NCBI GenBank assembly: GCA_022829145.1
Contig: CM040748.1
Location: 29,402,501-29,466,500, forward strand
Reading direction: 5' to 3'
Source of the DNA: Albula goreensis
Taxonomy: Eukaryota > Chordata > Actinopteri > Albuliformes > Albulidae
Length of the DNA stretch: 64,000 nucleotides
Below, one piece after another: positions 34,811 to 46,914 of the stretch (the stretch's first letter is position 1; every line of letters starts with the position of its first letter). The notes beneath the pieces are model-generated. The model saw only the letters and a program-made list of their open reading frames with translations, was not told the DNA's origin and did not search any database. Both the position numbers and the translations under genes were made by a program.

Positions 34811-36650
34811 AGTAAATCATGACAACCTTGTATGGTAACGGCGTAGGTTCTTCAGTCAAGAATAAGATGCAGCAGTAATTATGTCACAAGAAAGTATTTT
34901 GAGATTCAGATTAAGAACCAAGAAGGTCCAATGTGACCTTCAAAGATGGTTGATGTTGGGACGACTTCATTTGAGAAGGCTACATTCTGCTGTCCAAGGC
35001 CTTAAGGATTTGAGTAGGTCGTAGTGATATTTACTGTTTGTATTTTAATTTGGACTAGCTTGGCTTTCCTGCACTGTTGCTAAATAATGCTACTTAAGTA
35101 CTTGCTAGTTGGGAAACGTGGTTAGCTAAGGTCTGGCACCGTTACTGATAATCAGAAGGACGCACTTAATGTTCTCCTGCTTTGTAATTTGGTCTTGATA
35201 AAAGCGTGTCCTAATTGACTGTAATGTGTTGTAATGAGAATGTTTCTCCTCATAAATTGTCACATTCTGTTTTTCACAGCTACAGCCGATATCACTAAGG
35301 CCTATACCTTAATATTTTCAGTGAACAGATACTGAAAAATATCCATGTCATCCCTGTTTCTCAGAATTGTAGAAACATATATAATTACGAATTTTAAGTG
35401 CAGGCCCCAGGACTCAGCCAGCGGTGTGGAAATAGTGGTGGTTTGGCTCGATTTTCCTACATTTCTTCCCCCTACCCTGCAGGAAGGGGTCCTGGGAGAG
35501 GTAATGCATTATGACTCTGGCCGCTGGCTCAAGGTGGAGTCTGCACTCCGAACTCATGGAGGAGAAACCGCTGAGTCTTGACAGAGGGTGAGAATGACGG
35601 GGGGGCCCTGGTACCTTGCTTGCTTAACCTTTTGGCTCACCTTCAAGTGCTCAGTCAATGTCCCAAACCGCTGCTTCTCCCGAAGGAGGGTGTGGCTTTG
35701 TGGTTTGCGCGCATGCCCCTGGCCCACGGTTTTTTTTGTTTCTGTGCTCGTCGTTACGGCACCCCACGATTTCACATTACACAGAGGCGAATACCATGAA
35801 CGCTCTGACCAATATATTACTAAATCGCTAATGTTGCAAAATATCAGAATAATCCCTAAATAGAGGTCTGTCTCTCGCTCTCTCTTTCCTGTTCTGTGTA
35901 TAGGGGAGATCAGGGGGTCTGCTGAGCCATTGAGACTGCTGGAGGTGCGTTGTTTCTGGCAAAGGGGAGGACTGAGTACTGAAACACAATCTGAGCGAAG
36001 CAACACACACAGGAGTGGAACTGAAGCCGTTCTGTGTACACACCAGGAGCTGCTGTGAGCATGGCGGGTGGAGGGGGCCGGGGGGAAGGGATGGGGAGGG
36101 GGTTGTGGATGGGAGAACGTGGGGGAGGCACAACCTTGCTGAGTGGGCAGTGTGCAGAGTAATCCATCCGAGAATGCAAAAACGTTTAAACCGTGTGCTA
36201 ATGGAGAGTGGCCATGGAAGTCTCATCTCTGTGTCAAAAAGACTGACCAAGTCAGGGTACTCATGAGCAAATATTTTTTGTCAAAGAAGCATCTCACCTC
36301 TGCCGACTGTATCATGAAAGACGTTCTTTGTGCCTTTTGCAAAGCTCAAACGGTCTATGGGACTGTCGAAACAACTTCCGGGAGAGCCAAGATCACCTGC
36401 TAGTTGTGAGCGTTTTTGCTTTGAGCCTTTTCGTCCTCATTAGGTGTTTTATGTTTTGTTACTGGCTGGACTTTTAAAGGTCCGTGAGGAAACCGTGGTA
36501 AGTTTCCGTAATGTTAGCGTGTACCGCTGTACCATGCAGCAGGTGCGAATGGCAAGAGAGAGCCTTCTCACATTACCCAAAGGCATCCGTTGGGCTTTCT
36601 TTTCTGTTTTACAGTGGAAATGGATATCTGTGTTTGGAATCAGAAGACCA
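34811..36650. other. No gene; mixed sequence with G-rich patch
   Basis: Plain to 35390. From 35390 to 36400 it is GC-richer, crossed by several weak frames on both strands, with a strongly G-rich patch at 36061-36129. No domain, repeat family or clear regulatory block recognised. Confidence 0.35.
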
Positions 36651-36652
36651 CA

Positions 36653-36658
<6 letters not shown>

Positions 36659-36687
<29 letters not shown>
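36659..36687. repeat. TG dinucleotide array
   Basis: Fourteen uninterrupted TG units. Confidence 0.9.
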
Positions 36688-36690
<3 letters not shown>

Positions 36691-37427
36691 GCGGGGGTTA
36701 GACGGGAGGGGAGGAACTATTATAAGTCCACATTTATGGACGCTAATGGATTAAGAAATCGCTGGGATCCATCACGGATTCACCAAAGCTTAGCTCATCT
36801 GTCAAAAATACATTTCTCACGCTGCGCTTCTCCGCAGTTGCTTGGACTACACTGTGTACTCTTCCAAATACCACACGGTGCCAAAACTCCCAGGAGGGGA
36901 GGCGATCGTTTTGTTGTGGCAGGGACTGTGGTGCAACCGCGACGCTTTTGGGGGGGGGTGGGGTGGTGTGGGGGGGCGCGGGAGTTCAGACTACTTTGGT
37001 GGCTTGTTTTCTTCTCGCTAACAAGCACGTGGAGGACAGATGGAGAGGGACGGGGGACGTTTCTCTCCGATAAGCGAAACCCCCCGTGTGTGTTTTTAAT
37101 GGAGTTTTTCTGGACCCCCCATATACAGAAAAAGGGCTCGCAAAATTAAAAACACAGGTGACAGCAATGTGTCTTCGAAGTGGTTTCAGAATGACGAAAA
37201 GGCCATAGGTCTTTCTGTGAAAGATTTCCAAAAGAATGTACATCTATCAAAATAATTTGATGGAACAAATTTACAGGCATTGGATCCTGATTGTCTTCGT
37301 CACTACTGTTTCACATGAACACGCTGGAAATGAGAAATATGCTGGATCAAGCATTCTAAGCATGAAAGTACAATTATGAAAGTGTGTATGCATGAGAAGC
37401 ATGTTAATAAAGCAATACCCCCACACA
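36688..37427. other. No gene; G-run patch
   Basis: G-dense segment at 36950-36982 (runs of 9, 4 and 7 G) fits a G-quadruplex pattern. A 212-codon + frame (36511-37149) spans both the TG array and this patch and is regarded as spurious. Bases 37160-37400 are plain. Confidence 0.4.
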
Positions 37428-37538
37428 CGCATGTGTATGCACACACGCACGCATACACATCTGATCTCAAAACATGAACACACAAACACACTCCTGCACA
37501 CACATATAAACACATATACTCTCCACTCTCTCTCTCTG

Positions 37539-37587
<49 letters not shown>
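37428..37587. repeat. CA-rich microsatellite with pure array
   Basis: Imperfect CA steps from 37428, then an uninterrupted (CA)24 at 37540-37587 preceded by a TCTC run. Confidence 0.9.
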
Positions 37588-37589
<2 letters not shown>

Positions 37590-38917
37590 GATTTGTTTCA
37601 ATTAGTCGAAGGCCTAACAAGTACCACATGCTTCAGTGCTCAGTAATGAGGTGACTGCACCCGAGGCCGATGTGAGAAGAGGAATTGTCTGGCGGTTTTG
37701 TTCAGTTGTGGTCACATCTGGCCTCGTCGCACAGCGTCTCCGCTCACAGGTGAAATCCTGAGATGCTCGGAGACCGCATCTGACGCAGGAAACGGCGTTT
37801 ACAGCGCAGGCAGCCTGCACCGTACATATTAAAACCACCCGGTTATCACACCCAGAAACATTGATACCTGCCTGCCACCATTTTGTTGTTTAAAACTAAC
37901 AAACAAACTGCACTGGATCACATCCAGGTCACACAGTTCAGGAGAGGTCAATTTTTTTTTCTCCTGCAGGCTGTAGACGCTGTTCCTCTTGGGTACACTG
38001 TCAGTTTGAGTATCACAAAGGAAGGAGAGAAACATGAATCTCGGGTTTCTGAGCCCGCTGTAACTAGATTCCGAGGGAACACCCTTCTCAATAAAGCTGA
38101 GAGGACAAAAAAAAGAAAGAAAGAAAGAAAGAAAAATGGTGAGATCACCAAGTTACTTCTACTGACAATTTTCCATTATGTTAGGATAAAAGTTGTTTTC
38201 AAACACCAGGCTGTAATGAAAAACCAATCTGTTGAAGTTGAGTTTAAAGTGCATGGTAAGTATAAGGAGTGCCATGACTTTAGATGCTGAACAAGAAACA
38301 TTAGGAGCCTCTTGTTCCCTACAAGTGTACTGGTATGCAGCGATAGCCCAGGGGCAAGGCGAAACCCTTTCTGAAGAGTCACAATCCTCCCTTTTATTCC
38401 CCTACAATTTTCTGACACGCCCTTACATAAACAGTATGGGATATTTCACGTTTTTCATCGTGGATTTGACATGTACCCCCATTCCCTTTTCTCCAGCCAT
38501 CGGACATTTCACAATATTGACACACCTATCGCACTCTTGGGATGTTGAAGGACCGTCTTTCATGCTTTCGAAGCGACAGGTCCAAAAGTGTCGAAAATTG
38601 AAGCAGAGGTAAATGAGTGCTGCCGTTGCTGAAGGCTGCTTGCTTTTTGAGCAACAGGCCTTCACTTTTCAACCCCCATAGCAAAAGAGTGTCGCTATTA
38701 TACTCTTGAGCAATGAGCTTAACCTGAGTAGCTGCAATAAGTATCCAGCTGTACAAAAGTAAGAATCTAAGATGTGTAATTTGCTTTGGGTTAGGACATC
38801 TGGAGTTGCCCCGTTGTTTGCATCCCCCTGTGGTGGGGGACTCTGGTGTCTTACATGGACAACTATGAAGAGTGAAAATATAAAGGTATTCAAATTTATT
38901 CATACAATATATGAAGA
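37588..38917. other. No gene; mixed sequence, GAAA array
   Basis: Bases 37640-37830 are GC-richer and possibly regulatory. A GAAA array lies at 38106-38135. Overlapping frames of 125-135 codons on both strands around 37883-38903 have no recognisable features. Confidence 0.35.
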
Positions 38918-38937
38918 TGTGTGTGTGTGTGTGTGTG
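38918..38937. repeat. Short TG array
   Basis: Nine to ten TG units. Confidence 0.8.
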
Positions 38938-38969
38938 GGTGTTAGATCGTATTCGAGAATCAGTTACAG

Positions 38970-39290
38970 TCCTGATCATAATCCATGTAGCTACAACCTG
39001 TGATCATGTGCAGTTAGGAAATCAAATCCAGGAATAAAAATTACAGCTCGTGCTTTCTTACTTCCAGAGAATTATATACGCAGTGTAATTGCAGGTCTGA
39101 TTTGGCTCCAATAGCAGTGCTTTAGGTTTAGCGATGAATCTGCTGTTATGAACGTTTACGATTACAGCTCATCTGCGATGGTACAGAGATCCTGTTGCGT
39201 GCCAAGGGCTTACAGGATATGATAGCAGCTCCTGGTCACACCTACCCTGATGCACTTCGATGTCTTGAAGCCGAGAAGAAAATCAGATTA
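38970..39290. promoter_or_regulatory. Candidate conserved non-coding block
   Basis: Run-poor sequence with GTGTAATTGCAGGTCTG, AACGTTTACGATTACAGCTC and GATGAATCTGCTG. Followed at 39305-39325 by a short ATGC array. Confidence 0.35.
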
Positions 39291-40249
39291 AACTTTACAA
39301 AGCCATGTATGCATGCATGCATGCAAAAAAAAAGAAAACAACCGTGAACAATTGAAGAAGTAAGACCAGCCAGCAAAGTAATGGTTTGACTGTTGTTCTA
39401 CATGGTGTAATTACGCTCTCAACCAGTTTTCACTGTAGAACCACAACAACAAAGAGGCAGGGAAGTAATTGTGGAATAAATAAGCCACATTTCAGCATAA
39501 GGTTCAAGCACAATGGCGAAAGTACAACCTTGAACAAAGGTGCAGGATGAGTTTACTAGCTGGAATGGCAATTAACAGGTGATCTATTCACAGAGTCCTG
39601 GCTACCACAACAGAAACAACAAAAGCATAATGAGGGGGGTAATTTCCTATAAGGAAACAACAGGTGATGTTGTATATCTGGGAGTTCTGTTTAGTGTAGG
39701 CAGGATGAAGTATCATGACACCAAAAACTGGTGGAGCTATAGCATGTTAGCAGTAACTCAAGAATGTAAACAATTCATTGTTGTTGTTTTTGTAAAATAA
39801 AGAGCACAGCCTTTTGATCGGTTGAAACTAGACTGCAATTGATTTAGCATGTCAGGGATTGTGCTAATTGTAGCCGCACTGAGTTTTGTTATTGAAACTC
39901 TTTCAAGAGAGAGATCCAGACGAGGGAGAGAAAGTTGGTTTGTTACTAAATGTACTAAAAATCGACTGTCTTGAGATGTAATTTTTGCCAAAAGCAATTT
40001 GATACTGTGATTGCTGTTCTTACTCAATATGCAATTTTGAATACCATACAAAAACCCACTCCATTCTACCCATAATTTACACCACACATCACACCCATTA
40101 CATATACATGTTATGTATACATGTTATAAAATAGCAATACATGTTACGATCTGCTCTATAGGTGTCTGAAACCTATGAATGCTTCTGTAGAGCTGTGTGT
40201 GCTGTAGCATTTAAAACATTGAAATAAATTAATCGCAACCAATAAATAA
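39291..40249. other. No gene; ATGC array and plain sequence
   Basis: ATGC repeated at 39305-39325, then AT-rich sequence. Nothing else recognised. Confidence 0.4.
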
Positions 40250-40720
40250 TTGGAAATTAAGCCATGAAAGTCTTCTAAATTATCCTGCTTTCTGACTTTT
40301 CATCTAAGCCAGCAGGAAGCGCGACACTAGTTGTTGTCATTCTTGCAAGAGGGGGAATTTCATTAGCTCCCATATTAAACTGGAAACATTTACTTTTCTA
40401 TGAAACCACCAATTCACAGAATTCTGTCTGTGCCAAACACATTTCGGATTATTTATGAACTGTTATATTGAACATCTTTTCCAAAGCCAGATTTTGAATC
40501 ATGCCATTGAAACTCCCTTTGTACAGTTGCAAAGCATGAAAATGATTTACGCCCTGCTTTTAGCTGTTAGATAAATAGCTGCCTGTAGACCTAATTCAGG
40601 TATTGCTCTGAATGCTCGAGGGCAGGAACTTTTTTTCTACCTGTGAGTGCAAATCCCAAATCCTTAAATCCTAAGAGATTTTGGCAAAGACTTCCTGTCG
40701 TGTTGTTTTTGTAATGCCAC
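40250..40720. promoter_or_regulatory. Candidate conserved non-coding block (strong by texture)
   Basis: About 450 bases almost free of runs, moderately AT-rich, with GGAATTTCATTAGCTCCC, AAAATGATTTACGCCC and CTGTTAGATAAATAGCTGCC. By eye this is the most typical enhancer-like block in the window. No open frame longer than 60 codons is seen. Confidence 0.45.
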
Positions 40721-41879
40721 CCCCCTTCCCTTCCCCACCCATTGAATTCTTCTCATCGTTTTTGTGTAGGTGAATGAGTAGGTTTATCTTCATCTTAGAC
40801 TGCCATGTGTGTGCCCAGTTGCCTTAGCGCATGTAAGTGAACCCACCTTTACAGCTCATTACTTTTCATTTATACATTTTCAACCAATACATGGTATTTT
40901 CTTTCCAGTCTTTATTTTTTATTTTACTTCATTTGAAACCTTTTGTATTGGGAAACAATGTAAGACAAATATGCAATATCATAACAATAACAAAGAAAAC
41001 TACTGCATGAGTAATTTCATTAAAGTAAATTTCATTTTATATATATATATATATGGCATAAAGTGTATGTTTTAAGATCTGCTTTAAAAATGTCAATAGA
41101 CTGACTTCCACAAGCCTCACACAGCAGTGTCATAATCTTCTTATGGGTTCTAGAATTTCTCGCAGGGCTATGCTACAGCAAAACACAATGGCTGGTTCAC
41201 ATCTCCAAGTGATAGCACATGGTAGCTCAACCCACTTCACTCCCACTTTCCCATGTACTACCACAGTTTCCAAGTTCACAGCTGTGGTGCCATAGAAACT
41301 TCAAGAAACATACAGTGCTTCTTGACCTACCCGTTTGAGATTCAAACAAAAAAACTCTACCTCTACTACTAATTCTAATTCTTCTTCTGTATAAATTCAT
41401 AGAAAGATTAAATTCTCTCTGCCTCCTGGCTACATTTGATGTAAATTCAATCAGGAGGCATACATATTGAATCTGGTGCTGGAGGCGAGAGCACGTTTTC
41501 TGTTTTATTCTACCTGAAACAAAACACCTCAACAGGATCATGTCAGCTGCATTAAGCTTATACATGTACAGTGTAGGACTTGAAATGGTGGATGTGTTTG
41601 CTCTTGGGATTCTCATATATAGGATAGTGCTTGATGGCTGCTTGAATACCCAGGTTCTGTTCATACTTGCCAATGCATGTTTTTTTTTCTACAAAGGAAG
41701 CCCATCAAAATTTTCAGGAAGTATTCAGGAAAACCTTTAACTTTAGAATCACACAAAATCAAAGGGAAAATCCCAAGATATCCTGATGTAGCACTTGAGT
41801 AAAACGACCACACATTGCGAGCTCTCCTGGTTTTAAGGTCTGTCATCTGGTTCTCATGGTTCTCAATAGGAATCGGCCT
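40721..41879. other. No gene; AT-rich with AT array
   Basis: AT array at 41038-41054. A 148-codon minus frame (41673 to 41227) has no recognisable domain. Otherwise plain. Confidence 0.4.
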
Positions 41880-42107
41880 ATAACCTCTTCACGGTGTCAC
41901 TCAGAAACTGGGGCGTGAATGGATGAGAGAAAAATTGCCCTGATAAAAGAGAACGAGAAGGTCCCGTTGCTTCACTTGCACAGGAAGGCCCTTTGCCCCA
42001 GAGGAGATGCCGGCCGAGTGAGTGTTAACTGAGCGTGTAATTAACGTCAAGATTCGCCCTGTCTTTGGGGTCCTCGGCGTAGCGTTTCCTGACATGAGAA
42101 AAGGGCG
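41880..42107. promoter_or_regulatory. Candidate conserved non-coding block
   Basis: Complex CpG-bearing sequence with GTAATTAACGTCAAGATTCG and GAGATGCCGGCCGAGTG, running directly into the DR2 motif at 42108. Confidence 0.35.
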
Positions 42108-42121
42108 GGGTCACAGGGTCA
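42108..42121 (+). promoter_or_regulatory. DR2 nuclear-receptor motif
   Basis: GGGTCA-CA-GGGTCA: two identical half-sites of the RGGTCA class with a 2-base spacer, the same spacing and same CA spacer as the motif at 19356. Binding by RAR/RXR-type receptors is inference. Confidence 0.45.
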
Positions 42122-43109
42122 CCTGAACTGTTGCAGCGCCTCACTGAAGTAGGAGGTTGCTCTGGGGGAAATCAAGTCTCAAAAGCTCAAAATTGCTCCC
42201 GGTGCCCTCTCCAAGACATTTGAAATGGGATACGTTTCCCGCCCCTCCGCTCCCCTATCCCCCTCCACACAGACACACACCAGCTCTATTCGACATTTCC
42301 ATTGTGGAAGTCCATGGTTTCAAAATAAGTAAAATGTGATAACAGCTTGGTGGAGGTGGGCCTGAGAGCAATCTCCTTTCTCTGTTCTGAAAATGTTTGC
42401 TTGGCGCGTTTCTCCTTGACCGGTAATTACGGATCCAGAAAATTAAATTTGTGAAATTGCACACCTATCCTGGCATGGCAGAAAGAGCATCTGGCCTCTT
42501 CTGTTAAAAGATAAAAGGAGGAACCTAGGAAAGCAAAAAAAAAAAAAACACATTTGAAAATGTTTAAAGGGGCTAAGGAAAGATGCAAAGACTGTATTTG
42601 GGGGTGAAGAAATGTTAGTCTTTGAATGTTTGCAATTGTCATGGATACCGTGAGATGAAACTAGAAAACACGCACACACACAACAGAAGCTTTGCAGTCG
42701 AATTCTTAGCCCACAGTGGTGTCTGTGTTATCATGTTCTGCTGAGGTTAAGCCACAACATTCAGACGTCATCTGGGCACACCTCGAGATCTTTTGACTGA
42801 GCGCGCTCTGTTACTCAGTGCTTAATAAGCACAGTGCAGCTGTCTGCGTCTGCTTCATCATACTTTCACAGAACCTTCCAGAATGACTGTGAGCATGAGC
42901 CGCTGTTTCCGTTTGCTCAGGGTCGATAAAACATCTTTGATGTTGTGGTTGGATACACATCTTGGTTACCATGCAAACGATTCTCGTCTGTCTCTTTCTG
43001 CTCATCCTGTAAGACAACAGTACCCTTGCATATATTCTCTATGAATATAAATGTCAGTCTTCTTTTTTAAAATTCATCAATATATTTTTTCCTTGTGTTT
43101 GTTTTCCAG
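42122..43109. other. No gene; mixed sequence
   Basis: A run at 42536-42548. Bases 42700-43010 are run-poor with GACGTCAT (a half CRE) at 42766-42773 and may be regulatory. Nothing coding recognised. Confidence 0.35.
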
Positions 43110-43201
43110 CGATACAGTTTGGTGACAAGGCATGCAATGCTGTGGCCAATGTCAAGATGAACTTTGAACTGGCCAGTTTTTCCCACAAGCTCAGCTTGTA
43201 G
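43110..43201 (+). other. Exon-like segment, terminal-type
   Basis: A strong pyrimidine tract ends in TTTTCCAG at 43109. The frame starting with two carried bases reads IQFGDKACNAVANVKMNFEL and 9 more residues to a TAG at 43199-43201. No convincing donor follows before the stop; a weak GTAGTC at 43198 would join in phase to 46011. No family recognised. Could be chance or part of an unknown transcript. Confidence 0.15.
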
Positions 43202-44629
43202 TCAGCTGGGTCTGGCTGAGTGAGAAGAATTATGTGCTACATTCTTTGAATTCCACCAGGGATTTGGTCCTCCAAAAATTATTGCAGTCACACACAAGTC
43301 TATTATTATTATTATTATTACTTCAAAACATTATGTTTTTCATTATTGCAGAAGGCTTGCACATTTACGACACATTACTGTTTTAATCTAATACTTCTTG
43401 AAAGGTAGTGGAGAGGAGTTTCACAAGATGACTTGGAGCAGCTGAAAGCACTGTCACAGGAAACCATTATTTTTGGTTGGCAACATTTTTAGATGATTTT
43501 TTTAAATCTGTGGTGTCAGCCACAACCCTCACTCATTATTTCTTGGGCTTTAATTACCCATAATTCCCAGCTCTTCGCCCATGTTCAGATAGGAAGAGGG
43601 AAAAATAGTGGGAAAAGATTACGTGCTTTGCACATTGTTTCTCTCAAGACGCGGTGGAATCTCTGTGCAGGACATTTTGGACATCTTTAATGGGCCACTG
43701 ACTGGAAAGACTCACCCTCACCTCTTGTTGAAATGAGCGGCAGAGGCAGTTTGAGATAAAGAGAGCTTTTTCCTCCTCGGATGGGCAAGGCTGGTAACTG
43801 TCATTTTAAACCAGGGAATGACTCATCCAAACAAGGTCCCGCTTCAGCAGGCCAGCTCGCTCTGACTGATGAAAGTGCTCCAAATTTTGACGGCCCTTAT
43901 CGCCTGTTAACATTTTATTTGGCATCAGGTCGGGATTCCTCATTTTTCAGTGTTTTTCGAAATTCGCTGCACTCACATTTTTTCCCATGGTAAAGACTAT
44001 AATTTTAGACAAACACGTTCCTTTTTTTTCCCCAACACGACCAGCATTTCAAAGATAAATAAAGAAAACGCTTTCAATAAATCACACTCTATCTGGGAAA
44101 CGCTCCTCTCTCAGTGTTGCCGTTCCACATTCACGTCAGATGGAGAGGGGAACTGGTGATTAAATCGATATTTTTAGCGTCAACAGAAGCATAGCTCGTA
44201 AACAACCCCAGCGACTGTTCGCCGCGTTGGAGTTAAAAGTAAACAAATAACACGGCGGAGACTTTAGCCGAGTGGGAACCCTTCTTCCGACAGCCATGTA
44301 CGACTTGAGGTTAAATTACCTCGTATGTAGAGCTCTCCACCAACGGTTTTAATGAGCAGGCCTTCCCTCGCCCGCTTGTCACTAGCGGTTTCAGCAGTCC
44401 AGCCACATTAGAGTGCTCCTGGGCAGCATGGCCCGACCACAAGCATGTACTGTATTTATCGTGTGTGGTTAGGACGCCACAAAGAAAACTGCAGGCCGCA
44501 GTGTCTCCAAAAAAAAAACCTCCATTGAAATCCTTGTCACTGGTCTCTACATACAGCAGGAAATGTGTACTGTCATGAATAAAGTCCAACTGATTTCGCA
44601 ATAAAAGTTATGTATTTTTTTTTTTTTAG
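43202..44629. promoter_or_regulatory. Candidate regulatory sequence with ATT array
   Basis: ATT array at 43301-43320. From 43400 to 44480 the sequence is largely run-poor with CpG words (GACTGTTCGCCGCGTTGG) and CTTTAATTACCCATAATTCC. No coding frame recognised. Confidence 0.3.
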
Positions 44630-44726
44630 GCAGGCATTGGATATCCTCCAGAACCTTATGATACGTATTCCCTTCAAAGAACACATGTACTCCAAATGCA
44701 GGCACATTGAGAAATGTATGCACATG
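44630..44726 (+). other. Exon-like segment, unrecognised
   Basis: A long T tract ends in TTTAG at 44629. With one carried base the frame reads QALDILQNLMIRIPFKEHMY and on, open well past 44800. A possible donor ATG|GTGAAG lies at 44726/44727. The peptide has coding-like composition but I recognise no family. Low confidence that it is expressed. Confidence 0.15.
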
Positions 44727-44857
44727 GTGAAGAAGATTAGAGGGAGCCAACACAAAGGAAGGTGGTGCATTAAAATTCTGAATCGTTTTATCATATATAT
44801 ATATATTTTCAGACACAATAGGGATTAGAGCTATTCAATCACAGAAACATCATTTCT

Positions 44858-44950
44858 TGAAGGGCATACATAACTTTAGGATTATTTTAAAATGAAAAGA
44901 ACATGTTCCAAGGGCAGGACAGTTGCTTGTCTGAAATAAAATATAAAATG
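44858..44950 (+). repeat. Dispersed repeat family A, copy 5 (fragment)
   Basis: GGGCATACATAACTTTAGG, AAAATGAAAAGAACATG and CCAAGGGCAGGACAG follow the order of the 15.8 kb copy. Confidence 0.45.
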
Positions 44951-45228
44951 GAAATAGACTTTCCCTAGTGCAGATATTTCAGTTCAGCTCTGAGCACCAT
45001 TTTTAAATTCTAGCTGCTTTTTCCACTATGTAAGACAATTAAAATTTGCAATAAGAAAATGATATTTTATTCACATTTTTATTGCATTATTTAATATTAA
45101 TTATAACTTTATTATTTTATTTCTTAAGCCTTTTTGTGGTATTTTCTTGCTTTGTAGAAATGTCTGTACCAATGTGTCTAAGAATTGTAATTAACGCATT
45201 TTCCCATCAAAGTGCATTGCTTTTTAAT
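44951..45228. other. No gene; AT-rich
   Basis: Very AT-rich sequence between two repeat copies. Nothing else seen. Confidence 0.4.
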
Positions 45229-45405
45229 AAATGCATTTAGCAGACACTCAGCTAATTATAGAGTTAATTTACACACAGCTTTCATTTTTTTAAAACAAAA
45301 AATCAATTTATATTGCTGGATATTTATTGTAACAGTTCAGTACAAAAACCAGGTACAGCTTCTGGAATTGAACCTGCAATCCCTCACTTAATGGCACCTA
45401 CATCA
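45229..45405 (-). repeat. Fish tRNA-derived SINE-like element
   Basis: Reads AATGCATTTAGCAGACACTC at its left and GGATATTTATTGTAACAGTTC then GAATTGAACCTGCAATCC at its right. Read on the minus strand the last phrase is a degenerate RNA polymerase III B-box (GGTTCAATTCC type), as in a tRNA-derived SINE whose body lies leftwards. Match to the teleost family is from memory. Confidence 0.65.
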
Positions 45406-45847
45406 AGTAGAAAAACCCAGGGGTCAATATAGAACCAGGGAGAGGAGATCTATATGTTAATTTTTTTCTTGGGTAGGAATCTGTGCACAGACAGTGAGGA
45501 GTGGCGTTTTTATATCTTTTTATCACCTGATGTCTTCCCACCTGGTTTTATTCACAAGCCACGTTCATCGCTGCAACCCTTTCATGTCAGAAGAGCACAC
45601 ACAAGAATGCTCAATACAAAAATAATGTCACCCCCCCACTTTTTTCACACTGCAGTCTGCAAGTTGAGCCTCCGCGGACATTGTGCAGACAAAGACGATT
45701 CATGCTCAGCTTTGCACTGGTAGACTGTTAGTGCCCGATTAATCGGTCCATGTCACTGGGACATGGGCATTTCCATAGGTGAAGCCCTTCCCCCTTGAGC
45801 CATGTTTTGACCAATCATAGTGCCCGACTATGCTGCCTGCCAAAGTC
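45406..45847. other. No gene; mixed sequence
   Basis: An 89-codon + frame at 45454-45723 begins in a T-rich patch and has no recognised feature. Nothing else seen. Confidence 0.35.
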
Positions 45848-45932
45848 AACATGGGCATGGTGCAGATTCAGTGCCAGAACCTGGAGCCCCTCCACCTGGA
45901 ACAGCTTCTTAATGAGATGAGACACCCAGCAG
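45848..45932 (+). other. Short open frame with coding-like composition
   Basis: From ATG at 45851 the frame reads MGMVQIQCQNLEPLHLEQLL and 8 more residues to a TGA. A shortened version could end at GCA|GTGTGA (45927) and join 46011. High Leu/Glu/Gln content is coding-like, but length is trivial and no family is recognised. Confidence 0.12.
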
Positions 45933-46010
45933 TGTGATGGCTTAAAAGAGTGATGTCGTAAAATAATTTTCTGATCACAATGTATTCTTTTTTTCTCTGT
46001 AATACATCAG

Positions 46011-46061
46011 GTTGCTTTCTCAAGAAGTGAAAAAACTGTTAAGTGTCTCTGTTGGAGCAAG
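46011..46061 (+). other. Exon-like segment with strong splice signals
   Basis: Acceptor: T/C tract then ACATCAG at 46010. Donor: CAAG|GTAAGA at 46061/46062, close to consensus. The 51 bases are open in two frames; one reads LLSQEVKKLLSVSVGA with one carried base before and two after. The boundary signals are the best in the window, but the segment is too short to identify. Confidence 0.25.
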
Positions 46062-46914
46062 GTAAGACACCTCTGTCAATGAGAGTGAAAGACAAGAGTG
46101 TGGGCAGTCCTGTTTTATACTCAGCAAGTGTCATCCATTTTACTGTATGTCTGTTCTAAACTTATGACTGTCTTTGAGCACATAGTTCAGTTGGCTTTTA
46201 TCAGGATAAATCAAAGTGAAACGCTGTAGATTAGACATTCCTACGAGGAATAAGTATACTCTTTTCTGGTTTTTGTACAGTCCTAAATGTCGTTAAACAA
46301 AAGCGATGTCTTTCCGTAAGCTAGCGATTGGTTAAACTTGCCCTACAGCATTAGACGATGTCAGACAATGGAAGTTCAATTCATTTGAACTTTGGCACAC
46401 ACCAGTGCTTTAGATACAGCTCCCGTGCTTCCGTGCTGCCCCGTCTGTAGAAAATAATGACAAAGACCGCTGAATTTGCACAATGGCGCGTTCTAGGAGA
46501 ACAATGCCTAAGGCAATGGAAATCTTTCTTCCCGTCTAAAGCAATATATTCGTCTCTGGTTTTCAAAGTTTACTTTAACTGACTCTTGAGTAATATTAGA
46601 GAATTCCCTGGTGACTTCCACTAACTTAAAACTCCATTATTATCCTTGCCTGCAATGATTTTTTTTCGACGTATGACGATTATTCTTGATATATTGTATT
46701 TTGTTGGTTACTGTCCTTTCCCACCACAAATTGTAGGGCTGTATCGTTTTTAGGTTTTGTCATGTGCACATTAATGAACCGCAATCACTTCTGAGATTCA
46801 TGGCCCAACAGACAATGTTTTGGTCAAAGCTACTCAAGGGCTCACACTCACAGCTTCACAAAAATGCCTCGGTTAAGCAGGATGAATAAAATGGTTTTTC
46901 TTCCTCCATTCTAG
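46062..46914. other. No gene; between two exon-like segments
   Basis: Mixed, fairly run-poor sequence. Nothing recognised. Confidence 0.35.

Noticed and set aside
36511..37149. 212-codon open frame on the + strand
   Set aside because: Crosses a TG array and a poly-G patch. The peptide is dominated by Cys/Val and Gly runs from those repeats.
44630..44770. Resemblance of the peptide to the integrase-binding domain of LEDGF/HDGFL2 proteins (ALD..L and KKIR words)
   Set aside because: The two matching words are about seven residues too far apart and the residues between do not agree. I treat it as chance.
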